Positions 19,895 through 30,933 of a stretch of 64,000 nt of DNA are shown piece by piece (within the stretch, counting starts at the first letter, position 1; each line of letters opens with the position of its first letter). Source of the DNA: Neorhizobium galegae (lineage in GTDB: Bacteria > Pseudomonadota > Alphaproteobacteria > Rhizobiales > Rhizobiaceae). Below the pieces are notes generated by a model. It ran no database searches. It worked only from the letters and a program-made list of their open reading frames with translations, and was not told the DNA's origin. The stretch spans positions 558,001 to 622,000 of the forward strand of contig NZ_JAGIPH010000001.1 of assembly GCF_017877135.1 (NCBI RefSeq), in the 5' to 3' direction. The translations under genes were made by a program, and so were the position numbers.

Positions 19895-20793
19895 CAGAAA
19901 TAGCCCTCCTTCTTCTTCTTTTCCATCGAGGCTGCTTCGTCACGGTCGATGAGCCGTCCCTGGCGCTCGGAGGTGCGAACGGTGAGCGTCTCGGCGACGA
20001 TCTCTTCCAATGTCGTGGCGTCCGATTCGACGGCGCCGGTCAGCGGATAACAGCCGAGCGTGCGAAACCGGATGCGTCTCTCTTCAATGCCCTCGCCGGG
20101 CTCAAGCGTCATGCGGTCGTCATCGACCATGACCAGCATGCCGTTGCGCGAAACCACAGGCCGCGGGCGGGCGAAATAGAGCGGCACGATGGGGATGTTT
20201 TCCTTGAGGATATATTGCCAGATGTCGAGCTCGGTCCAATTGGACAAGGGAAAGACACGGATCGATTCACCCGGATTGATGCGGGTATTGTAGGTCTTCC
20301 ACATCTCGGGCCGCTGGCTTTGCGGATCCCAGGCGTGCTGCGGGTTTCGAAAGGAAAAGATCCTTTCCTTGGCGCGGGATTTTTCCTCGTCGCGGCGCGC
20401 GCCGCCAAAGGCGGCATCGAAGCCGTGCTGATCGAGCGCCTGCCGCAGCGCCACCGTCTTCATGACATGCGTGTAAAGGTTCGAACCGTGCGTAAAGGGG
20501 TTGATCCCCTCCTTCACCCCCTCGGCATTGGTATGGACGAGGAGCTCAAGCCCGAGTTTTTCGACGGTGCGATCGCGAAATGCGATCATGTCGCGAAATT
20601 TCCAGGTCGTATCGATGTGCAGAAGCGGAAACGGCGGCTTTGCCGGATAGAAGGCCTTCATCGCCAGGTGAAGCATGACGGAGGAATCTTTGCCGATCGA
20701 ATAGAGCATCACGGGCTTCGAGAAGCTGGCGGCCACTTCCCGGAAGATATGAATGGCTTCGGCTTCGAGACGATCAAGATGGGTGAGGTTCAA
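19894..20793 (-). CDS. cysD: Sulfate adenylyltransferase subunit 2
   Basis: This 299-residue PP-loop ATP pyrophosphatase has the signature [13 protein letters not shown] near residue 32 and the [15 protein letters not shown] segment seen in CysD/NodP. It works as a heterodimer with the CysN part of the next gene. Translation appears to start at TTG (20793), giving the family N-terminus [24 protein letters not shown] lies just upstream. No in-frame ATG fits better. Confidence 0.95.
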   Translation of the reverse strand: MNLTHLDRLEAEAIHIFREVAASFSKPVMLYSIGKDSSVMLHLAMKAFYPAKPPFPLLHIDTTWKFRDMIAFRDRTVEKLGLELLVHTNAEGVKEGINPFTHGSNLYTHVMKTVALRQALDQHGFDAAFGGARRDEEKSRAKERIFSFRNPQHAWDPQSQRPEMWKTYNTRINPGESIRVFPLSNWTELDIWQYILKENIPIVPLYFARPRPVVSRNGMLVMVDDDRMTLEPGEGIEERRIRFRTLGCYPLTGAVESDATTLEEIVAETLTVRTSERQGRLIDRDEAASMEKKKKEGYF

Positions 20794-20823
20794 AACGGAT
20801 GTTCCATGGGCTGGCGATGGTTT

Positions 20824-21744
20824 CTAGATTTGCCTCAAGAGCACGGCGCCGGTAAGGCCGATATTGCCGGGCACGGTCTGGCGATAGAGGCCGGCTGCCC
20901 TCAGCGCGCGAAGATTTGCCGGAAAGGCTGCACTGCGGGCCGTCTGGAAAAGCTCAAGGAGCTTTCGGTTTTCTGGCGTCAGCAGCGGTTCGATCGGCTC
21001 CAGTCCCTTTATATGCTGTTCGCTCCATCGCTTGAAGCGACCATCCTTCAGCATCTTGATGCGTCGCAGACGGGCGCGAAGCCCGGAGTTCGACCCGACC
21101 TGGTTGGCCCCGTGCTGGCGATAGTCGATCTTCGGCACCGGATCGTAATGAACGCTGCCGCCCGCCCCGCTGACCAGAATATAGCTCCACCAGTCGTGAC
21201 TGGGAACCGTGACATCGGCACCGGCGCGCACGATCAGATCGCGGGCCGCCCGGTTCATGACCATGGTATTGCCGCCGGCAATGCTCTGCACAAGCGCATT
21301 GGCAAAGCTTGGGGGCCGCCGGAACAGGGGCGAAAATCCGGTTACCGCACCGGTATGATCGACGATTCTGGTGCGCGAGCAAAACAGCGCCGGGCGCGCC
21401 GCAGGCTGGGCTTTCAGCCAGGCCAGCGCATGCTCGATCTTGTCGTCATGCCAGAGGTCATCCTGATCGCAGAAGGCATAATAGTCCGCATCGATCTCGG
21501 GCCTTGCGAGAAGCGCCATGAAATTAGGCAGAAAACCCCGACGCGGGCCTTCAAGCGTGTGTACCGGCGCATCGGCCTTTCGGGAAAACTGCTCCACGAT
21601 GTCGAGCGTCCGGTCCGTCGACCCGTCATCCGAAACCCAGAGGCTCCAGTTTGTGTGCGTCTGGCGTTGAAGCGATGTGAGCTGTTGCGGCAAAAACTCT
21701 TCGCCCTGATAGGTGCCCATCAAAATGGCAACGTGGTCTGGCAT
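20824..21744 (-). CDS. Family 2 glycosyltransferase (rhamnosyltransferase-like)
   Basis: The 306-residue protein has a complete GT2 core: ILMGTYQGEEFLPQQLTSL, VSDDGSTDRT and CDQDDLWHDDK, followed by an acceptor region with HDWWSYILV. It resembles rhamnosyl- and related GT2 enzymes of LPS synthesis. The start at 21744 is preceded by GAGGTGAA; the frame remains open upstream but that part looks non-coding. It lies 30 bases beyond the cysD start on the same strand and may belong to the same surface-polysaccharide region. Confidence 0.9.
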   Translation of the reverse strand: MPDHVAILMGTYQGEEFLPQQLTSLQRQTHTNWSLWVSDDGSTDRTLDIVEQFSRKADAPVHTLEGPRRGFLPNFMALLARPEIDADYYAFCDQDDLWHDDKIEHALAWLKAQPAARPALFCSRTRIVDHTGAVTGFSPLFRRPPSFANALVQSIAGGNTMVMNRAARDLIVRAGADVTVPSHDWWSYILVSGAGGSVHYDPVPKIDYRQHGANQVGSNSGLRARLRRIKMLKDGRFKRWSEQHIKGLEPIEPLLTPENRKLLELFQTARSAAFPANLRALRAAGLYRQTVPGNIGLTGAVLLRQI

Positions 21745-22083
21745 TTCACCTCGAACTTTCGCGCTCTTCCACCAGACGTGGCCGAGCGAATAACATTGGC
21801 GCACACTCAGGGCCAAGGCTCGCTCCTGGCCCAATACCGGCGCCGCGCACGATCCCGGGTCCTGTTCTTCCTCTCCACCCCGACCGGACATAACCTAGTT
21901 TGGTGTCGGCCACCACCATCCGTTCAACATCACGTTCAATGTCGAGCGCGCGCAACGATCATCGCAGGAAATGGTTCCCGCGATCCTGGGCACCGGTTGC
22001 GTTTCTTCGCGGCACGGACACGCGATGCGCAAATGCGCCACGACATGGGGGAACCGCGAGAAAATGGTCCTGAAAAGAGAGCG
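21745..22083. other. Intergenic region, no gene seen
   Basis: Between the GT2 gene and tRNA-Gln. Apart from the promoter presumably needed for the GT2 gene, I see no coding frame or structure that I can support. Confidence 0.4.
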
Positions 22084-22158
22084 TGGCTGGGGCGCCAGGA
22101 TTCGAACCTGGGAATGCCGGTACCAAAAACCGGTGCCTTACCGCTTGGCGACGCCCCA
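22084..22158 (-). tRNA. tRNA-Gln (UUG)
   Basis: The minus strand folds as a standard tRNA: acceptor stem TGGGGCG paired with CGCCCCA, the D-arm GCCAAGCGGTAAGGC, an anticodon arm CCGGT-TTTTGGT-ACCGG with anticodon TTG, and the T-arm loop TTCGAAT. It closely matches bacterial tRNA-Gln(UUG). The 3' CCA is encoded (22084-22086). Confidence 0.97.
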
Positions 22159-22274
22159 CCGTGGATGGCGTTGAGGCAGGGGTGCCGCCTTGGCCGTCCG
22201 GGTGCGCCTGCATTAGCAAAGCTCCCGGCGCGTCACAATCACTAAGTTTATCGCCTGAAAAGTTTTCTGTGCGC

Positions 22275-22327
22275 CAAAACCACCTGCATGGTAGAGCATG
22301 TCCAGCAGAACTGCATGGGTGGTTTTG
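22275..22327. repeat. Inverted repeat upstream of the cupin gene
   Basis: Perfect 10-base arms CAAAACCACC and GGTGGTTTTG are separated by 33 bases, with GCATG words inside the loop. It lies about 100 bases before the cupin start, so it could be a leader structure or an end of an unseen short transcript. Confidence 0.5.
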
Positions 22328-22430
22328 TGTCCAGACCGCGTAAAACCCGATGGAGCGGAGACTGTCGGTTACCGGTCTTCACCGGAATTCTCTTTCCTCT
22401 TTCAGAACCATCACCATTCCTGGAGACGTC

Positions 22431-22727
22431 ATGAGCCAGTACCGCGCCCGACCGCCGGCCATTGCCACCACACTTGTGGATGATGCCGTGGTGCGGATCA
22501 TCCGCTGGGATTTCGAGCCCGGAGCCGATACCGGCGTGCATACCCATGGCCTCGGCTATGTGGTGGTGCCGATGACCGATTGCTCCTTCCTGATCGAGGA
22601 AGGGGGCAGCGAACGGCGGGTGGAAATCGAAAAAGGGGCGGCATACCGGCGCGATGCCGGTACCGAGCACAATGTCGTCAATGCCGGGACCGAACCCATG
22701 TCCTTCATCGAGATCGAGTACAAGTAA
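22431..22727 (+). CDS. Small cupin-domain protein
   Basis: This 98-residue single-domain cupin has GVHTHGLGYVVVP followed by a second motif region AGTEHNVVNAG, giving the His residues expected for a metal site. Members of this group are often sugar- or small-ligand-binding enzymes or sensors; the substrate is unknown. The start at 22431 follows TGGAGA; upstream in-frame codons look non-coding. It may be co-transcribed with the metallo-hydrolase about 165 bases downstream. Confidence 0.85.
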   Translation: MSQYRARPPAIATTLVDDAVVRIIRWDFEPGADTGVHTHGLGYVVVPMTDCSFLIEEGGSERRVEIEKGAAYRRDAGTEHNVVNAGTEPMSFIEIEYK

Positions 22728-22891
22728 GGGAAAGCGCCAGCCCGGCAGGCGAGGCAGCGGCATCAGGCGAGAGGGTTCGGTCGGTCAGCTTCAGGGGGCC
22801 GGGTGTCGACCCGGCCGGGCAAATTGCGGGTTTGAACGCCAAAGTCCCGCCGAGTGGCGGCAACAGACATCGTAAAACAGGTTTGCAAGGC

Positions 22892-23803
22892 ATGGACACG
22901 CCGCATTTCGATCTTGATTTTGAGCCCGCCTATGGCGAGGCGGTAAAGGTGGCAGAGGGCGTGTGGCGCATCACCTGCAACAACCCCTCCCCGTTTACCT
23001 TTGCCGGCACCAATTCCTATCTCGTCGGGCGCGGCCGCGACGTGGCGCTGATCGATCCGGGGCCGGAGAACGAGGCGCATTTCGAGGCGCTGATGCGGGC
23101 GCTGAAGGGGCGTCGGCTGACCCATATCCTGGTCAGCCACACGCATCGCGACCACTCGCCGCTTGCCGCCCGCATCAAGGCGGAAACCGGCGCGATCACG
23201 GTGGCCGAAGGGCCGCATCGCGCCGCCCGCCCCTTGCATGCGGGCGAGATCAACCCCTTTGCCGAAAGCAGCGACACCGCCTTTGTCCCCGACCTTGCGC
23301 TCGCCGATGGCGCAGTGGTGGAGGGCGACGGCTTTGTGCTCTCGGCGATCCACACCCCCGGCCACACGGCAAACCACACCGGCTTTGCGCTGGAGGACAG
23401 CGGCATCCTGTTTTCCGCCGATCATGTGATGGCCTTTGCAACGACCGTGGTTGCACCGCCGGACGGATCGATGGGCGATTTCATGGCCTCGCTTGAAAAA
23501 CTGCTCGGCCGGCAGGACCGCGTCTTCTTTCCCGGCCATGGCGGGCCGGTTGCCGACCCACCGGCCTTCCTGCGCGGGCTTCGCACCCACAGGCGCATGC
23601 GCGAACGCGCCATCCTGGAACGGGTGAAGGCGGGAGACACGGCGATTGCCGACATGGTGGCGAGCATTTACGCCTCCACCGACGTGCGCCTGCATGGCGC
23701 AGCCGCCCTCTCCGTTCTGGCGCATCTGGAAGATCTGGTGGCGCGCGGTCAGGTGATCTGCGAGGGGCCGCCGGGTCTTTCCAGCCGCTACCGCCCCGGC
23801 TGA
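22892..23803 (+). CDS. Metallo-beta-lactamase-fold hydrolase
   Basis: The 303-residue protein carries the binuclear metal motif SHTHRDHSPL, a downstream HTPGHTANH and FPGHGGPV, which supply the usual His/Asp ligands, and a C-terminal winged-helix-like stretch seen in LACTB2-type members. This layout suggests a hydrolase of thioester, phosphodiester or RNA substrates rather than an antibiotic lactamase. The start at 22892 gives the typical N-terminus; a longer open frame reaches into the cupin gene but is not needed. Confidence 0.88.
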   Translation: MDTPHFDLDFEPAYGEAVKVAEGVWRITCNNPSPFTFAGTNSYLVGRGRDVALIDPGPENEAHFEALMRALKGRRLTHILVSHTHRDHSPLAARIKAETGAITVAEGPHRAARPLHAGEINPFAESSDTAFVPDLALADGAVVEGDGFVLSAIHTPGHTANHTGFALEDSGILFSADHVMAFATTVVAPPDGSMGDFMASLEKLLGRQDRVFFPGHGGPVADPPAFLRGLRTHRRMRERAILERVKAGDTAIADMVASIYASTDVRLHGAAALSVLAHLEDLVARGQVICEGPPGLSSRYRPG

Positions 23804-23862
23804 CGGTCTTTTTCGATTTTGCGGCTGGCCGACAGGACGGGCAATGGCCGGCCGATCAGTGC

Positions 23863-24816
23863 CTACTCTGCGGCAATTCCCAAAAGCTCCGCATCAAGCG
23901 CGCGCAGGAAGGATTGCGCGATCTCGGCGCCCTCTCCCAGATCATGCGGGCCGTAGCGCACCGCAACGCGCATGTCGACAAAGGTCGTTTCTGCCTCCTC
24001 GCTGAGGCGGATCACCACATCGAAGGGAAAGCCAAGGATCAGCGTGCGGGTTTGCCCCTGCAAAATGAGATCGCCGCCCTGCGCCGGATCAAGACCCGCA
24101 CCCTGCAGCGGCACGGCGATGCCGAAGGAGGGACGCGGCAGCGGAATGGGAATGACATCCGGCATGCCCGATGCCGCACCCTTTCGTGCCGTCCCGGCGC
24201 CCGGAGCGGCCGGCAGCGCCTCCACCACCGGGGTTTCGGGCACCGCCGGCTTTTCCCGCGGCACCGGCCGCTCCGTGTGGAGCGTCATGCGGTTGGCGCG
24301 GGCAACCGTGATCACGGCCTGGTAGACACGGTCGAGCGCGCCCTCGTAACGCCGTCCGGTGAGGCCGGGATAGGCCTTCTCCTGCGCCTGCCGATCCGCC
24401 GCAGACACCGCATCCGGCCGCGGCAGCCAGATCTGGCGGGCGACCGGCGGGGTTTTCCAGGCCGGCGGATCGATGATGTCGGTCGTCACATCGAAGAGGC
24501 GCGGCCGCGTTTCATAGAGAAAGCCGGCATAGGCGAGAAGGCCGAGCGGCAGCGCTGCATAGACGAGCGCCTTGGCAGACGCGGTGCCAGCGCGCGCGCC
24601 AACCTGCCAGAGGCTGAGAAGGCCGAGCATTGCAAGCGGCACGCTCAATGCTGCCATGGCACCCGCCATCAGCACCAGTGCGGCAAACTGCGGCGTGGCA
24701 AGCGGCCCGAATCGGTGGCCGAGCCCCGACAGCACGAGAAGCAGGAGCGATGCCTGGGCAAGCCATTTTCCGGCATAGGCTGCCCTCGACACCGGTCTGA
24801 CGAAACGTACGGTCAT
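23863..24816 (-). CDS. DUF1499 membrane protein
   Basis: The 317-residue protein has three or four hydrophobic segments in the first ~120 residues and a C-terminal domain of the DUF1499 type (ALDRVYQAVITVARAN, later strands ending in VAVRYGPHDLGEGAE). A proline/alanine-rich insert of about 50 residues splits that domain (about 195-245). The function is not known. ATG at 24816 was chosen; a GTG seven codons upstream is possible. It is divergent from the next lipoprotein gene. Confidence 0.8.
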   Translation of the reverse strand: MTVRFVRPVSRAAYAGKWLAQASLLLLVLSGLGHRFGPLATPQFAALVLMAGAMAALSVPLAMLGLLSLWQVGARAGTASAKALVYAALPLGLLAYAGFLYETRPRLFDVTTDIIDPPAWKTPPVARQIWLPRPDAVSAADRQAQEKAYPGLTGRRYEGALDRVYQAVITVARANRMTLHTERPVPREKPAVPETPVVEALPAAPGAGTARKGAASGMPDVIPIPLPRPSFGIAVPLQGAGLDPAQGGDLILQGQTRTLILGFPFDVVIRLSEEAETTFVDMRVAVRYGPHDLGEGAEIAQSFLRALDAELLGIAAE

Positions 24817-24944
24817 GGCATGGTCTCTGCTCTTCACGGCGGGCGGAAATCTGCGACGGGCGCTTTCCGTCTTGTCATTCTCTCTATCTTCTATGACATG
24901 CGCGCGGTTGCGTCACCTGCCGCCCTTGAACAAGGAGTTTTGCC

Positions 24945-25214
24945 ATGCGCCTTTCCCGCCCCCTCCTGCCGCTGCTGATCTGTGTCGCGGCCGGTCTCGC
25001 CGGCTGCCAGACGATGACGCCGGAGGAACGGCGGGCCGCCGACGAGCGCACCTGCGCCGGCTATGGCTTCCGCCCGGCAACCGATGCCATGGCACGCTGC
25101 CTGCTCGACCTCGATCTCGACCGCCGCGCCGACATGCGCGCCTTCCAGACCCGCAGCATGATGTTCGATCAGCCGGTGATCCTCGAGCGGCGGGTGATCG
25201 TAGATCGGCGGTAA
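24945..25214 (+). CDS. Small secreted lipoprotein
   Basis: This 89-residue protein has a signal sequence ending in the lipobox LAGC (Cys about residue 20), so it is probably lipid-anchored. The mature part is short, charged and contains two further Cys (TCAGYGF and RCLLD). Similar small lipoproteins of unknown role are common in Rhizobiaceae. AAGGAG lies just before the ATG. Confidence 0.8.
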   Translation: MRLSRPLLPLLICVAAGLAGCQTMTPEERRAADERTCAGYGFRPATDAMARCLLDLDLDRRADMRAFQTRSMMFDQPVILERRVIVDRR

Positions 25215-25243
25215 CCTGCCCTGCGCTTACCCGGAGTTTCCGT

Positions 25244-26317
25244 TTGTCTTCTTCCGCGCCTGTCCCGGTCGCCTTTCTCGCCAGTGCCGATTATGCCCCG
25301 CTGACGGGCGGCTATGTCTACAATGCCAGGCTCATCGAGGCGCTGACAGGCCAGCACGGTGCGCCGGTGCCGATCACGCTCGACACGGGCTTTCCGACCG
25401 TGCCGCTCCATGAACGCGCAAGCCTTGCCGAACACTTGAGCGCGCTGCCGCAAAACACCGTCATCCTGACCGACCATCTCTATCTGGTGGATCTCCAGGA
25501 GGTATTTCAGGCCATACAGAATCCGGTAGTGGCGATCTTTCACCATTCGCTGGTCGAGGAACAGGGCGGGCCGGCGCAGACCGATCCGGCGCTGCGTGAG
25601 CGTGAAGCACAGGCGGTCTCTCGCGCCAGCCGGATCCTTGTGACCTCGCCGCAGACGGCGCACTACCTTCAGCAGCATTACGGCGTGGCCGAACACCGCA
25701 TCCGCGTCGCCGTTCCGGGAAATCGCCCGGCAGTCCGGGGCACGGCGGGCAAGGACCGCTCTCATGGCATGGCCGGGCCGCGCCATCTCCTCTCGGTCGG
25801 GGCGGTGATTGCCCGCAAGCGCTACGACTATTGCCTGGATGTGGCAGCTTATCTGCCGAAGACCGGCTGGCGCTGGACGATCGTCGGCGATCCGGCCCGC
25901 GATCCGGCCCTCCTGCGCGACCTTCAGGAGAAGGCGCTGGCGCTTGGCCTTCACGATCGCCTGGTCTTTTCCGGTGACCTGAGCCACGAGGCGCTCGAAA
26001 CGGTGTGGCAGGAGACCGATCTTTATATCGCCGCCTCCCGTTTCGAGGGCTATGGCATGGCGATTGCCGAAGCCTTTCGCCATGGCGTGCCGGTGATCAC
26101 CACCGCGTCCGGCGCCGTCGCCACCTGGGCTTCCGGCGGCATCATCGAAGCACCGGACGACGATGCAAAAGCCATGGCGGGAAAGATCACGGCCCTTCTC
26201 GAAAATCCCGCCCGGCTCCAGGATCAAGCCGACCGCGCCTGGGTTTTCGGCACAACACTGCCGACTTGGGAGGAGACGTTTGATGGCATTGGGGACTGGG
26301 TGGCGGGGGACGGCTGA
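25244..26317 (+). CDS. Family 4 glycosyltransferase
   Basis: The 357-residue GT-B enzyme begins SSSAPVPVAFLASADYAPL, has a Rossmann-like middle with LLSVGAVIARKRYDY, and ends with the GT4 donor-site motif SRFEGYGMAIAEAFRHGVP (E-x7-E). The start is TTG at 25244, seven bases after CGGAG; no in-frame ATG fits. It follows the lipoprotein gene by 29 bases. The acceptor is unknown. Confidence 0.88.
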   Translation: MSSSAPVPVAFLASADYAPLTGGYVYNARLIEALTGQHGAPVPITLDTGFPTVPLHERASLAEHLSALPQNTVILTDHLYLVDLQEVFQAIQNPVVAIFHHSLVEEQGGPAQTDPALREREAQAVSRASRILVTSPQTAHYLQQHYGVAEHRIRVAVPGNRPAVRGTAGKDRSHGMAGPRHLLSVGAVIARKRYDYCLDVAAYLPKTGWRWTIVGDPARDPALLRDLQEKALALGLHDRLVFSGDLSHEALETVWQETDLYIAASRFEGYGMAIAEAFRHGVPVITTASGAVATWASGGIIEAPDDDAKAMAGKITALLENPARLQDQADRAWVFGTTLPTWEETFDGIGDWVAGDG

Positions 26318-26339
26318 GGGGACTATGCAATTCACAGGC

Positions 26340-26627
26340 TCAGCCCGGCATGCTCAGCGGGTCGCGGGCGCCGTGACGGATGGCGTGAATGATGATGCTG
26401 TCGCCGGTCACTTCATAGAAAATCAGGTAGGGATACGGCGCTGCCACCACGCGACGAATGGATGGATCTTCGGTCCGCTTGCCGAGAAAGGCCTGCTGCG
26501 GCAACTGTTCGATCAGCGTCTTGATGCGTTGGCGTACACGCCGCGAGCCCTGCGGCGAACGCGGGTCGAGATAGCTGGCGATCTCCTTGAGATCGTGCAG
26601 GGCCGGCCGGGTGTAGAGAAGCTTCAC
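26340..26627 (-). CDS. ParE/RelE-family toxin
   Basis: The 95-residue protein has the ParE pattern: an N-terminal TRPALHDLKEIASYL helix, the PYLIFYEVTGDSIIIHAIRHG strand pair and a terminal GARDP. By family it inhibits gyrase or, if RelE-like, cleaves mRNA. It starts with GTG overlapping the antitoxin stop (GTGA), the normal antitoxin-toxin order. Confidence 0.88.
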   Translation of the reverse strand: MKLLYTRPALHDLKEIASYLDPRSPQGSRRVRQRIKTLIEQLPQQAFLGKRTEDPSIRRVVAAPYPYLIFYEVTGDSIIIHAIRHGARDPLSMPG

Positions 26628-26851
26628 AGACCGAAACTGGCCCAGACGGCGCGCACCTCGTCCTCAGTGGCGAAGTCACCGCGCGCCGCCGCAGCCTTGG
26701 ATGCCGATATCGCCAGCCGTTCTCCCGGCGACAATGCCACCGGCTCCGGCTCCGCATCGGCAAGGCGCAGCAGAATACCTGCAAGCTCATCCTGCTGATC
26801 GGATGGCAAGGAGCGGATACGCGCGACGGCCTGCTCAAGAAGATCGGTCAT
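26624..26851 (-). CDS. Antitoxin of the ParE-type pair
   Basis: This 75-residue acidic protein starts MTDLLEQAVARIRSLPSDQQ and ends DEVRAVWASFGL. The helical N-terminus and position immediately upstream of, and overlapping, a ParE-type toxin identify it as the antitoxin. It lacks an obvious CopG or PhdYefM signature. An in-frame ATG at 26866 would add five residues. Confidence 0.8.
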   Translation of the reverse strand: MTDLLEQAVARIRSLPSDQQDELAGILLRLADAEPEPVALSPGERLAISASKAAAARGDFATEDEVRAVWASFGL

Positions 26852-26925
26852 ACGGCCATTATGCATGTTTATGGCGGGCGAAAAAGCAAAAAGACCACCC
26901 GTGCTATCGCGCAAAGGGCATGTCC

Positions 26926-29601
<2,676 letters not shown>

Positions 29602-30430
29602 GTCGCTCCTCCAGCCGAGCATGGACTGCTTCTTGTTTTACCAAGCATTTACAGGATCGCACGCCACTTGGAAACCGGCATCATGCTGCATCGCAGCAGA
29701 AACACCTGCCCGACAGGTTGCCGCACCCCGCGGAAATCCTTGGTGGCGGCAAAACCGGTTCTTTGGAGAAAGCGCATCCAGCACCCGGCCATGGGGATGA
29801 CACATAATCAAGCAGGCGCGCGGACGATGCGGTGAGATGGTGACGCAGGTGGCCATCGCTTTGTGGCGAAGGTTTCCGGAAGACGAGAGGATTTTAAACG
29901 TCGCCGAGTTGGTCCGCGGCTGACAAAAAGGCCCTCATGCCGGCTCCAGCAGCCATGACAGGCGGAAAATTCAATTCGTTATATAGAAATAAAGTCAGAC
30001 TTTGCGGGGCCGCCTGCTCCGGCCCCGCAAAGTCTTCCGGCAGGTACAGGAACCCCGCCGGGGGGTACGTGAAACGTATGACAGGGTGTGCCCCTGATGG
30101 ATTTTATTATAGTGTAATATAAAAAAACATCAAACATTTTACATGGATGACGCTTTGGGCTGCTTCGCCTGCATCAGCGAATGTCGTCTCGCCCGAAGCA
30201 TTCAAGGGCGTGCAATAGGCATACAACGTCGACAGAGGCCTGCGCAACGGCATTTTTCTGATTTTTATGTATATCCCGAAATGGAGCCAGGTTCGTTTGG
30301 CGACGTGCCGGTACGAGACAGGCTGCTCGGATTGATCGTCTCGCAACGGATCAACCGGCGAAGATATCGATAGCAAAGGACCGATCGCTCGTTCGAGCGG
30401 GAGCCTGGAACGGAAAGGACGGGACAGTTG
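29602..30430. other. Long intergenic region with a strong hairpin
   Basis: 829 bases with no convincing gene. Short frames of under 90 codons exist on both strands but have no family likeness. The section 29960-30140 is clearly AT-richer than the surroundings and contains the perfect hairpin described separately. The remainder shows nothing I can name. Confidence 0.6.
29998..30034. other. Perfect 15-base-pair hairpin in AT-rich DNA
   Basis: Arms GACTTTGCGGGGCCG and CGGCCCCGCAAAGTC are exact complements with a 7-base loop. ATGACA at about 29955 and TATATA at about 29980, spaced 19 bases, resemble a promoter just upstream. The hairpin lies 400 bases from either neighbouring gene, so it is not an ordinary gene terminator. 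Confidence 0.6.
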
Positions 30431-30895
30431 TCAGATGCCCGGCTTGCGAAGCAGCGCCAGCATAGCCTGAGACGGGCTCCCTAGGAGAATTTCTCCGTCG
30501 CGCGCATCGGCAATCAGTGCCATGGCCTGACGTCCATCGGGGGAAAAGACGAGACGCATGCGGCTTTCGGCGCATTGGCGGGGAAGGCAGGCCCCGAACA
30601 GCTCGAACGGCTGTCCGTCCACCTCGACGGCCTCCGAGGCGCCAGAGACATAGCGCGGGGTGGCGACCATGTTGCGCACCCAGCTCGGCAATTTCGGTGC
30701 CGGGCGCAAAAGCTGACGCAGCGTCGCCTCATGCGCGGGCGAGCTGGCGATGACCTCATGAAGGTAGCGACCGGATTTCACCGCCTGCGTTGAAGCCGCC
30801 GTCGGCGCTGGCGCCGAGACCGCAGGGGCTGGGCCCGCCGGCTGCGCGAGGGCAAGGGTCGGCGCCAGCAAGGCAAGGGCCATGGATTTGAACAT
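30431..30895 (-). CDS. Ivy-like periplasmic lysozyme inhibitor
   Basis: The 154-residue protein has a signal peptide (about 1-18), a Pro/Ala-rich linker (about 19-38) and a domain with the Ivy pattern: a Trp-containing segment WVRNMVATPRYVSG, then CLPRQC with Cys at 103 and 108, corresponding to the CKPHDC loop that plugs the lysozyme active site, then RMRLVFSPDG. The central His of the usual loop is replaced by Arg. It would protect peptidoglycan from c-type lysozymes or control the cell's own lytic enzymes. Confidence 0.78.
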   Translation of the reverse strand: MFKSMALALLAPTLALAQPAGPAPAVSAPAPTAASTQAVKSGRYLHEVIASSPAHEATLRQLLRPAPKLPSWVRNMVATPRYVSGASEAVEVDGQPFELFGACLPRQCAESRMRLVFSPDGRQAMALIADARDGEILLGSPSQAMLALLRKPGI

Positions 30896-30933
30896 GCGGC
30901 TCCTTCCGGGTTCGGGCGCTGCCGACGATGCGG

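Noticed and set aside
20215..22245. A plus-strand open frame of 676 codons across cysD, a GT2 gene and tRNA-Gln
   Set aside because: It runs antisense through two well-supported genes and a tRNA and has no recognisable domain.
30107..30376. Short frames on both strands in the ppdK-Ivy gap
   Set aside because: Under 90 codons, no ribosome site, no family likeness and poor codon bias.
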